Assembly (NCBI RefSeq): GCF_000090795.2
Contig: NW_003546488.1
Coordinates: forward strand, 113,333 to 138,899
DNA from: Amphimedon queenslandica
Lineage: Eukaryota > Porifera > Demospongiae > Haplosclerida > Niphatidae
Reading direction: 5' to 3'
DNA: 25,567 bases
The notes beneath the pieces were generated by a model, which was given only the letters and a program-made list of their open reading frames with translations, had not been told where the DNA came from and made no database searches. Each line of letters begins with the position of its first letter. Position 1 is the first letter of the stretch. The translations under genes were made by a program, and so were the position numbers. Of this stretch, positions 8,187 to 17,262 are shown piece by piece.

Positions 8187-9041
8187 ATGGCTGAGGAACT
8201 AAATGATCAGTTAAATGATAAGAAGAAATGGGATATTGCTTTTTGTGTCCTTTTCCTTTTCTTTTTTTCTTGGAACAATCACTATTTATCAAACTCAAGA
8301 GACAGGTATGATAGCTACTAACTGATATTGTATCATCCTATTTATACCTATAGGCTGCATGAGTAACATTGCACATGATTGTAAGGAACTGTATGAGCAG
8401 GGACATACCTGCAGTGGAGTGTACACTATCAAACGTGATGAACTGCTTTTGAGGTAATTAATTGATGCAATAGCTTTCATGCATCATTTATTGCAGGTTT
8501 ATTGTGATATGAGTAATGGTGGTGGCTGGACTGTATTTCAAAGGAGAATGGATGGTTCGGTTAACTTTTATCTCAAGTGGGCCGACTACCAAAAAGGATT
8601 TGGAAATCTCAATGGAGAGTTCTGGCTGGGACTTGATAAAATACACCGACTCACAGCAACAGGCAATACTAGTCTACATGTTGACCTTAAGGACTTTGAA
8701 GGTGTCGGTGTGTTTGCTCATTATTCTACATTTATAGTTGGAGGTGCACATACAAAATACACACTAACAGTAGGAGGATACACTGGGAATGCTAATGACA
8801 GCTTAGCTATTCATGATAACATGAAATTTACAACTCATGATTGTGACAATGATAACTCACACACTATAATTGTGCTAATACAAGCAATGGAGCATGGTGG
8901 TACAACTATTGTCATTTTTCAAATCTTAACGGTAAATATTTAGTTGGTTCTAGCATACCTCATACTGGAGTGAACTGGTATCATTTTAAAGGCTATGAAT
9001 ATTTTTTGAAAGTGTCCATAATGAAGATTACAAAAAAATAA
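8187..9041 (+). pseudogene. FReD gene F: decayed copy of the C type, two frameshifts
   Basis: Exons are 8187-8305 (alternative start 8215), 8354-8453 and 8497-9041. As in C, the first ATG (MAEELNDQLND) loses frame at a T run (seven Ts here), while an ATG at 8215 within the LND repeat opens a frame reading MIRRNGILLFVSFS and FFLGTITIY, again signal-peptide-like. Exon 2 lacks four bases that sister genes have in the stretch coding DELPAFE (about 8441-8449), which shifts the frame and gives a stop soon after exon 3 begins. Exon 3 carries a further one-base loss near 8855, after which the correct frame resumes as [12 protein letters not shown] and runs to MKITKK and the TAA at 9039-9041. Two independent lesions argue for a pseudogene. 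The last exon has also drifted (VSIMK for VSEMK). Confidence 0.8.
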
Positions 9042-9297
9042 ATGTCTCGTTGATTAACTGTAGAGTTGTTTTAGTTAATAGTTAGTTTTGGAACTTTTAG
9101 ATTTTGATTTTAGTTAGTATGCTTTAATAAAATTACTTTTAGTTAGTAATAGTTAGTTTTTTAAATTTTTAAATATTTTTAGTTAGTTTAAGAATTTTTT
9201 CAAAAGATTTAATTAGTTATAGTTTTTTAACTAAAAGTGAATCTGGCCTAACTAAAAGGGTTTTAGTTTTAGTTATAGTTAACTAAAGCAGCATTAA
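9042..9297. repeat. AT-rich TTAGTTAG-motif tract between gene F and the NFXL1 3' end
   Basis: About 9060-9290 is dominated by irregular repeats of TTAGTTAG and TTTAGTTA, with the reverse-complement AACTAAA near the right end, ending in TAGTTAACTAAAG. No gene. It could be a degenerate element with inverted ends or simple AT drift. It marks the right edge of the array. Confidence 0.5.
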
Positions 9298-12200
9298 TTA
9301 ACTGAATATTAGTAAAACAATTCCTAGTGTTATGATGACAATAATAGCTACAATTATTTTGAGTTTATGTTTTACAAGACACGACGGTTCAATGCTCTTT
9401 GATTCTTGCAGTTTCCTATTTTTCTTTTTTCTTGGTTGTCCTTGTATTCTTCTCAAAAGTGCCTCTCTCTCTGCCTCCTTTACTCTCTCCTCCTCTGCCA
9501 TTGCTTCAGCATGTTTCCTGGCTCTTTCCTATAAACATTTAAAACCATTAAAGAAATCAAACTCAACTACTATGAAATAGATCTATTTTTAAGGGTTGAA
9601 ACTCATATTTGGAACTAAAATTTTAAAAGTTTTGAATCCAAAACTACCAGGATTGTGGTTGACAAAGCATGCATTTAGAAAAGTGTGGGCCATTGGTAGA
9701 TTTTTACTAACAAAATTTTTATTATAGAGCAGCCCAAACTAAATTATCCTACCTATGTATGCTACATGTACATTATGATTGTATGAATAGTATACAGTTT
9801 TGGTAATGTTGCATTATGTGTGTGTGCCCATTCAATAGACAAACCTCTTCTTTCTCTTTCTTAATTCTTGAGCATTCTTCATTGCAGACTGGCCTCTTCT
9901 CATTCTCATAACATTTCAAATCCTAACAATCACAATAATTATTAAGAATTGAAGTGACCAAATTTTATAAATAAATACCTTTTTAAGTCGTTTACACAAA
10001 CATCTGAAAGTGACCTTTTGAGAACACTGATCAACTGGTGAGCAGTTACCAGAGTGACAAGAATATGAACAACGATGTCCACAAGATAACTTGATTAGAG
10101 ATAAAAATAAAAATAAAGAAATTAAATGCATTTACATGTAGATTGACAAACAGTACTCTATTCTAATATCACTGATGGCCTTGAATACACATAAATATTA
10201 AGCCTAGTTTATTAAAAATTTTTCATGATACAAATTTCTAAAAATTTTCCTAGTTTTAATCAGGAGCCCTACTTTAATACATATTATAGACACTTACCAG
10301 TTTGGTACATTGGTTGTTACATGCTTGAAGTTTTGACTTTTGATCATCATCTGTTGATGTCCAAACACTAAAAATATCATTTCATTAATTAATTTTTTTA
10401 CAACAACACAAAATGCCATTAAATGAAAAAGAAAGGAATTTGATCTAGTATTTAATTTTATCATTTACCGTATAGCGGAAAATTTTCGTGGCCCAAAATT
10501 TTCGCGGATTTCGCGTTTTTTTCAAAACCCACGAAAATAAAATCCGCGAAAATTGATTTTATACGGTTTAAGATGGCCGAATTGTAGAAAACCACGAAAA
10601 TTAAAGCCACGAAATTGATTTTTGGACGGATCCACGAAAATTTTGGGCCACGAAAATTTTCCGCTATACGGTATTCATGGACTCACTGGCAGTGTAGTGT
10701 TATTGGCATAGTAGAACAATGACACCTCAGTCTGATGGAGTGCATGCATTGAGGACAATCTCCTATTAATAACCAAAGGTCAAGAGGTCAAAGGTCAAAA
10801 GGTCATCTCTACCTGGATGACAAGGTAACTTGCATGTGTGTGTACAACCCAATGGGCGTGGCTTCTGACAATCTAATTCACACGATGAACAATCTTCCCC
10901 AGCCTACAGTTACAAGAATACCTCATTAATATTCACGAGCACTTCGTTAATGAATAATCATACCTCATTATCAGACGGAGGATTAACGACATTATGACAT
11001 GGTCTCTCACAGTAATGGTTACTACAAGAAAGGACACGTCCACACTTTTTACCACATGCATAAGGATGTCTCTCAGAACAAGGGAAATTCCTAACCTTAA
11101 AAAACAAAAATGAATATAAGCACATTGTATATGTACTAATGTATGTGAAATTTTACCCACTATACATACCTCGTATAGAAGGGAATTTTGGAGGGAGTTA
11201 AATTTGGCGAATTGATAATTTTTCGTGATTGGTGAATTTGTGGCCATGTGCCATTGAGCATGCGTATAATCGCTCAAAATGGCGAATTTTTATTTCGGCA
11301 AATGGCTATCAAAATGCCAAATTAGTCAAATTTAACCCTCTCTAAAATTTGCTGCTATACAGTACATGAATGTGTAAATGTATAACAGTATCCATCTAAT
11401 ACATATGAATACATGTAATACCGTAAATCAGGAAATTTGTGCGGTAGAAAATTTTTGTGTTTTAAAATTGTGCTGTGATTTAATTTTTACTATAAGACTG
11501 TGTCATGTATTATTGAATGTGGCATGTAATTATATGGGTAATCTAATTTTTGCAAAACTCTAATCCAGTAAAATTAAATAAACGGTAATACATGTACATG
11601 TACTGTATATGCAATGTGTGTGTGCTTACTTCATGACCACCAATGCATATCCTAAAATAAATGAATCACATTGACAATGCATCATGTGACTATCATGTGA
11701 CTCACTGAGGGACTAGTACGATGCATGAGGGACAGGGGTCCACTATCAGCTGCTTCATGTCTTCTTCGTATCTTTGTAATATGAGCTTCATTTGATCCCA
11801 GGGGAGGGTAGCATCCATTGGAGCAGACTGAGAGGGGAGAGAAGAATAGAAAGAGAGAGGGAGAGGCAGGGAAGGGAAGAGATAAGAAAAGGGAAAAGTA
11901 TAAATGAAAAAATAATTAAAGCATTAGAAAGTATATAAGAATAAAATTAAAGATTTTTAGTATGCAAAAGTGGGCTATATAACATCATAATACTATCTAT
12001 GCTTAGATCATTAAAGGGTGTAGTCAGAGAACCTAAACCTCCTACAGTAACCAAAGACTTTACACAAGCAGATATGATACAATTAAAGGAGAGGAAAGTT
12101 CAGGAAACAGATAAGAGTAGGATGGAGCTGATAGCTAGGATGGGTTATAAAGCTGGGGTGTAGCTACAGTCTACTGATAAATTCAAAGGGTGTAAAAACC

Positions 12201-15200
12201 ATTGGAATAGTGTAGAATACCAGAATCAGGGTGTTCTTCATCATGAATGGATTGTGTCTACTATTAGCAGTGATCTACTGTTGTACCAATGTGATAGGAA
12301 TATGTCATGATAATAATTCTCCTTTCTACAGTGACTCAAGTGTTACTGCTCCTATTGGTAATCATTGTACAGTGTATTGTATATGATTAACTTGTTATTG
12401 TATAGATTGTCCTGTTGCTAAAGATTGTAAGGCCTGGTTTGATGCTGGTGCTACTAAGAGTGGTGTATATCCTATCAAACCTGATGGAGACTCACCTTTT
12501 CAAGTATACAAGATGACTCCTAGTTTAATGAACTATATTCCATTAACAGGTTTACTGTGATATGGAGACTGATGGTGGTGGATGGACTGTATTTCAGAGG
12601 AGACAAGATGGATCTGTTGACTTCCTTCGTGGCTGGTCTGAATATGAGAAAGGGTTTGGTAACCTAACAGGAGAGCATTGGCTAGGACTGAGAAACATTC
12701 ATCGTCTCACTCCTCAAGGATCAAACTATTTAAGAGTTGATCTTGGAGACTTTGAAGGCAGCAGAGCTTATGCTAAATACAACAATTTTGAAATACTTGA
12801 TTCATACACACAATATACTCTTGTCATTCAAGGATATACAGGAACTGCTGGAGACTCATTGATGAGCATACACAACATGATGAAGTTTACAACTAAAGAT
12901 AAAGATAATGATAAACGTGGTGGGAGCAACTGTGCAAATGATCATCCAGGAGCATGGTGGTATAATAACTGCTACAGTGCACTACTCAATGCTCCTTATT
13001 CTCATAGCAGTTCTGTGAGTGCATGGACAGGAGTCATCTGGAATGCTTTCAAAGGCAATAGTTATTCCCTGAAGTTCACAGAGATGAAAGTTAGGCGCCA
13101 TAACTAATATTATGGTAAACTAGACTAAAGGACATTAATTGCTGCTTTGTTTCTAGTTTTCTATTATTGAGATTTAACTAATAATAATGCCACAAGTTAT
13201 TCAGAGTTTCAGATCAATGTAGAAAGAAATAAAACAACACAATAAGCATCCACAGAGATGTTTATGTAATGGTACATTACTCAATAAGCATGAACAGTAA
13301 ATTTTATATTGATAATTTTTCACATACCATATACCAGTTTATTTTCACAGTAGAAAATTATCACAAATCTTGCATTTCTAAAATATTGCAGTATTAATTT
13401 TCACGAATAGCTTGCAGACTGCACCACATGGCAATGGAGATGCATAGTTTTGTGGTAGAAAATTTTCGCAACAAAGCAAAAAAGAAAAATTCGTGAAAAT
13501 ATTTCACCGCAAAAATAAACCAGTATATGGTAGAACTATTAACCACTAAAATTAGTTTTATTGCTCTCACCTCTTTTGGCTTGCTTCTTGGTTCAGTATG
13601 ACAGACAGAGGGACAAGAGTGACCACACCCCTCATGCACCAACCCACACACAAAGGAACAAGGTGGACAGGGTCCGTTATGACAGCGATGAGGAGCACGA
13701 GACAAATGATGACATTTTGGAGGAGCAAGACAAGGTTCTCTACAGAGGGGAGGCCTCACTCGTTGCCGTTGGATACAGAGGGCGTGTCTTTTTGTCTTGC
13801 CACACCTACAGGTGAGCGTAATGGTTAATGAACAAGGATAGCAATCACCTAATGAAAGAGAGAGTGTGAAGTTAATGAATAATTACGAATATATTTATTG
13901 TAATTGTCACAACATAAGAACATGTACAATATATATGTATCAGGAAAATTATTAAAATGAAGAAATCTCTCCTTTTCATTTTTGGCAAAATTTGGCCCAA
14001 AACCATGTACTACAGTACAGGGACTTTGGCCTCATTCGGGAGTTACTTGAATTGAATCATTACTGTCATTGTTATTAGTACTATTATTATTGCATTACCA
14101 GGATGACAAGGAGCTGAGCATTTGTGATGACCACAGACCAACGTTCTACCACATGACTGTTCACACGGTGGACACTGGCCGTCACAACACTTAAGAGAAT
14201 AAAAAGAGAGAGAATTATAAACAGTACAGAGACAGAGAGTACCAAATTATCACAATATATAATATTCAACTTACTTTTCTCTTACAAAGATGTCTCCCAC
14301 ATTGTCTGGTGTTAGTACACTTAGCTTCACACAGGAACTCAGTACCACAAGTTATTTCTTTAGTCTTCTTCTTACACCTGCAACTTTTGGTAATCCTCTG
14401 AATACACTATTAAAGATACAAGCACATCCATGTACATAAATATAATACTGTATAGCAAGAAGCTTTGTGGCTCAAAATTTTCACAAATCTTGTCTTTGAG
14501 GAACTGAATCAAAAAAATTAATAAAATACGGCAAAAATGGTAGAAAACTTTTAAAAATCAATACCCAAGTCATTTTGCAAATTCACAAAAATTCTGAGCC
14601 ACAAATATTTGCTATACTATATTAAATTAATAATTATGTTTTACATGTCCACAGTCTCCATAATGACACAAGCGCATACACTTATGAACACCACAAGACA
14701 ATTTCTATAAAATTAATAACAAAATAACAATCAATAATGATCAGGTGATTGTCACATGATGACACACCTTCCCACATGTATCGCCACATGTAGGCACATC
14801 GGCAGTACATGAGAGACTGTGGGTGGTCTTTGTACAGGGACACGCCCTGGGACGTCCTCTGGGACAGTCTCCACAGACACCAGTGTGACACACCTCCTCA
14901 CAGCTATGGTGGCCACAGGAGAGCTTCTTATCACAGACCTGTAATATGTACAATAATACAATCATGCAGTGATTGAGAGCGAGTTCTAAAATATTTACAA
15001 TGAACAGTGCTTTTAAAAGTACTTTTACAATTAAATATAGTATTTCTACAACAAAGCAACATTTGTGAGTACATTATCATTAAAAAATCATGTACTTTTG
15101 TAAGCTTTAATGGTTTGAAATACCCACAAATTTACAAAAGTTTCATTGTTAATTTTTTTTTGAAAAATAAACATGCAAAATAAAATACATTGTAATCAGT

Positions 15201-17241
15201 AATAATTGAACGAGTTCCAAAATATTTACAATGAACAATACTTTTACATTAAAATGATGATTAAATATAATAATCATTTCTACAACAAAAAACAATAACT
15301 GAGGATTATAATAATTACCTGATTGCACTGCCAGTCCAACTGGGCACAGGGTTTCTCTTCTCTCCTCCTACCACACCTACACTCTTGCTCCAGTGTATAC
15401 TGACACTGGGGACACTCACCTATCAATCACAAGACCACCCAGTCACATGACCATCCAGTCACATGACCATCCAGTCACATGCTAATAATAATAGATCCAC
15501 TCACCTTCGTGACATTTTGACTCACACACGTGTTGAGAGCAGGAGAGGATTTTACGACAGACACGCCCACAAGACCAACCTTTGGAGCCACACCTTTTAA
15601 CCACCAACCCACCACGACCACAATAACATGATACACTGATTGTTTTAGGGCATGGAGGACAAGGACCTGAGAGAGAGAGAGTGAGAGGGGGAGAGAGAGA
15701 GAGGGAGAGGGGGAGAGAGAGAGAGAGAGAGAGAGAGGAAGAGGAGGAATAGTAGTATAAAAATGAAACACAAAATACATTGTGTATCTGCTGGTAAAAC
15801 TTAATGTAGCTACAAGTTCAGCTGAAATACTATAAAAGACTACTAAGCCTTTGAGCCTATAAATGCAAACTTATGTACTTATAAAGTTAAAGCTAAGCAA
15901 TACAATACATGTAGTTTCTGCAAAAGATAATGCATATACATGTATTGCAATATGCATGTGAATACTGAATAATCATTGATTAATCATTATATAAATTATT
16001 TAATTTTAAAACTGACCAGGATGACAAAGTGAGACACATCTATGCCCACAAGAAGGAACTAGCCCTTTATTACAGATCTCCCCACAGGAATGAGGGAGTA
16101 CCCACGGGTCATCAACAGGATCCTCTACCTTACCACAAAAACACACGTACACTTTGGGAGTCTGAGACAACGGGTAGTCCCTCCGACACTTTGGACATGC
16201 CCACTGCCTCTCTTGATCGGGGAATAAGTGAGCGGAAAGAAGGGCGTGGCTTTGAGTCCCGTCTTTTATCCAGTGCTGAATGCATTGAAGATGAAACAGG
16301 CAAAAACACTGCAGACAACTCCATACCTACATTGTATGTACGTTATATGTCACATGATAGTCACATGATAGTCAGGTGATTACTGGTTGAACTCGTCGTA
16401 TTGATGACAGACAGATGAGACAGGCACTAGATGAAGCCATGAAAGCTTCACTGAAAAACTCCGGAAGATCTTTCATCTCTGGAAAAGAAATAAATAGTAT
16501 TATAATAAATAGTCTAATAGATTAGTCAATTCACAAACAAGATCCACTGTACAATGTACATACTAATACTGGGTTACCTGTTTTATCAGAAGGTAAAGAT
16601 GAATAATATTCTTTTAGAGTCTTCTTAAGCAACTCTTCTCTCTTGCTTTCCCCATGTCCATCCTCCTCCTCCTCCTCCTCGCTGCTCCCTTCTAATGGAT
16701 CCTCTTTCTTTCTCTTTTCCAAATATTTGCTACCACTTTCTTTGATTGACTGCACCATAGCCATTGTCTTCTGTGAAGGAACTGTGTGTGTGTGTTTAAT
16801 AAAATTATTTAAAATAAACTATAAGTCACTCAGTTGCATTGTACATAGTTTTACAATTGGGTGGAGCTCGTAAAGCAAAGGTGTAAACAATGGTGTAAAT
16901 GAAGTGAGTTACTTTGAACCTCCCATTACATGTACAGGGAAACTCCAGCCAATCATTTAGCCCATGTACTGGTAGAGCTTCACAAAATAATTCAAGTTGA
17001 AGAACCAATAACTTGCATGTTCATCTTAATGAATTTTAATACTCACCTGGTTTTCCAGCTGTCTTTCTTTTCCTAATAACTTCAGTGTTCCCATTAGCTC
17101 CTTTCTGTCCATCAGTGCTCCGGTTTGTACCTTTTCTCTTATTCCCTTTCTCTCTAGTCTTGAAAGTGGTCCAGTCACTACACATGATGGCAAAATCGAG
17201 CCCCACCCACCTGTAGATGTACCGTACCACCCCTCAATCAT
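9298..17241 (-). CDS. NFXL1: NFXL1 orthologue: NFX1-type zinc-finger, RING-like, C-terminal membrane anchor
   Basis: Twenty exons, from 5' to 3' on the minus strand: 17241-17047, 16770-16578, 16478-16384, 16326-16017, 15666-15505, 15419-15319, 14938-14768, 14704-14645, 14397-14275, 14189-14099, 13848-13571, 11827-11706, 11651-11630, 11095-10964, 10903-10813, 10762-10687, 10367-10298, 10089-9979, 9922-9845, 9528-9298. They sum to 904 codons in frame, close to the roughly 911 aa of human NFXL1. Order: acidic/basic N-terminus; RING-like region ([17 protein letters not shown], then CPKCRRDYP); the [16 protein letters not shown] signature; about ten NFX1 fingers ([12 protein letters not shown] type); a Glu/Arg-rich coiled coil; and a last hydrophobic helix ([18 protein letters not shown]) at the C-terminus. 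The family is linked to transcriptional repression or RING-type ubiquitin transfer; the anchor suggests an ER or nuclear-membrane location. The 5' end is least certain: a more basic frame in exon 1 (from an ATG at 17186) does not splice in phase. Confidence 0.93.
10466..10673. mobile_element. 208-bp MITE with perfect 39-bp terminal inverted repeats
   Basis: Left arm 10466-10504 (begins TACCGTATAGCGGAAAATTT) is the exact reverse complement of right arm 10635-10673. The outer TA is probably the target duplication. The interior repeats CCACGAAAAT and CGCGAAAA motifs, so the copy could fold into a long hairpin. Perfect arms suggest recent insertion. It lies in an NFXL1 intron between exons 17 and 16. 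Confidence 0.88.
10777..10805. promoter_or_regulatory. Four AGGTCA half-sites spaced 2-1-2
   Basis: AGGTCA occurs at 10777, 10785, 10792 and 10800 with spacers of two, one and two bases, filling most of a 50-bp NFXL1 intron. Direct repeats of AGGTCA with spacing 1 or 2 are classic nuclear-receptor sites (RXR/HNF4 type). A simple minisatellite is the alternative. Confidence 0.4.
11167..11364. mobile_element. Diverged MITE, about 198 bp
   Basis: Imperfect inverted ends: TACCTCGTATAGAAGGGAAT at the left and TACTGTATAGCAGCAAATTT on the reverse complement at the right. Both continue into GGAGTTAAATTTGG and GGGTTAAATTTGAC. The TATAG core matches the 10466 and 14446 elements. It sits in the NFXL1 intron between exons 14 and 13. 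Confidence 0.6.
11999..12163 (+). CDS. Possible 54-aa open reading frame or terminal exon
   Basis: An ATG at 11999 opens a 54-residue frame with a charged, balanced composition ([14 protein letters not shown] early, [13 protein letters not shown] at the C-terminus) ending at TAG 12161-12163. The composition looks like real protein and not AT-rich noise. CTTAG at about 12002-12006 could instead be an acceptor for a last exon. It lies in the intron of NFXL1, opposite strand, 80 bp upstream of FReD gene G. Family not recognised. It could be a small gene, a 3' exon of something unseen, or a retrocopied fragment. Confidence 0.35.
   Translation: MLRSLKGVVREPKPPTVTKDFTQADMIQLKERKVQETDKSRMELIARMGYKAGV
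12243..13107 (+). CDS. FReD gene G: secreted fibrinogen-related lectin nested in NFXL1
   Basis: Exons are 12243-12357, 12406-12503 and 12550-13107 (256 aa, in frame, same intron phases as the array genes). Residues 1-20 ([19 protein letters not shown]) are a signal peptide and there is no transmembrane helix, so it should be secreted. FReD landmarks: [59 protein letters not shown] calcium loop, and the Cys pair NCAND and [10 protein letters not shown] around GAWWY. The sequence is clearly diverged from A to F and closer to the general animal FReD pattern ([17 protein letters not shown]). It lies wholly inside NFXL1 intron 11, antisense to it. Start: the ATG is the first in frame after a TAG about 30 bases upstream. 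Confidence 0.88.
13228..13233 (+). terminator. AATAAA polyadenylation signal of gene G
   Basis: AATAAA about 120 bp past the stop of gene G; placement fits a short 3'UTR. Confidence 0.5.
13325..13532. mobile_element. MITE-like element, 208 bp
   Basis: Inverted ends TACCATATACCAGTTTATTT and TACCATATACTGGTTTATTT (reverse complement of the right end), then partly matching CACAGTAGAAAATTATCAC and TGCGGTGAAATATTTTCAC. Probable TA target. Same length as the 10466 element but a different terminal sequence, so a sister family. It lies in NFXL1 intron 11, 38 bp 3' (minus strand) of the exon 11 donor. Confidence 0.7.
13928..14032 (-). repeat. Single inverted copy of the 186-bp UNC45-intron satellite unit
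   Basis: The reverse complement reads GGCCAAAGTCCCTGTACTGT, then AGTACATGG, then CAAATTTTGCCAAAA, AAAAGGAGAGATTTCTTC and CCTGATACATATA, matching the satellite at 21760-22640 along about 105 bp. It lies in the NFXL1 intron between exons 11 and 10. Confidence 0.85.
14446..14621. mobile_element. Diverged MITE, about 176 bp
   Basis: Left TACTGTATAGCAAGAAGC then TTTGTGGCTCAAAATTTTCAC; right end on the reverse complement TATAGTATAGCAAATA then TTTGTGGCTCAGAATTTTTG. The core GTGGC(T/C)CAAAATTTTC is shared with the 10466 element. It lies in the NFXL1 intron between exons 9 and 8. Confidence 0.7.
15439..15481. repeat. 16-bp minisatellite, 2.7 copies, with GTCACATG core
   Basis: Unit CCAGTCACATGACCAT at 15439, 15455 and a partial at 15471, in an 85-bp NFXL1 intron. 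Similar GTCACATG pairs occur in three other NFXL1 introns. Confidence 0.75.
15667..15748. repeat. GA/CT microsatellite
   Basis: Imperfect (GA)n with GGG interruptions. On the minus strand it is the polypyrimidine tract directly before the acceptor of NFXL1 exon 5. Confidence 0.9.
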
Positions 17242-17262
17242 AATTGAATTAAATTCGTTGAG
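17242..17262. promoter_or_regulatory. 21-bp gap between divergent start codons
   Basis: Presumed ATGs of NFXL1 (minus, 17241) and the death-domain gene (plus, 17263) are head to head with 21 AT-rich bases between. Either the 5'UTRs overlap, or one true start lies further into its gene. A shared bidirectional promoter is likely. Confidence 0.4.

Noticed and set aside
9332..9580. 82-residue plus-strand frame
   Set aside because: Antisense to the last NFXL1 exon.
12144..12149. TATAAA as a TATA box for gene G
   Set aside because: It falls inside the small open frame and AT-rich DNA makes chance matches common; no other core promoter signal supports it.
13561..13828. Two plus-strand frames with convincing charged residues
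   Set aside because: They are antisense to NFXL1 exon 11, whose Cys pattern and splice phases are decisive.
15475..15780. Minus-strand frame with a SLSLSL repeat
   Set aside because: It is NFXL1 exon 5 read out of phase through the GA microsatellite.
17047..17186. Basic frame from the ATG at 17186 as the NFXL1 N-terminus
   Set aside because: It ends in phase 1 at the donor while the next exon needs phase 0; the frame from 17241 joins correctly.
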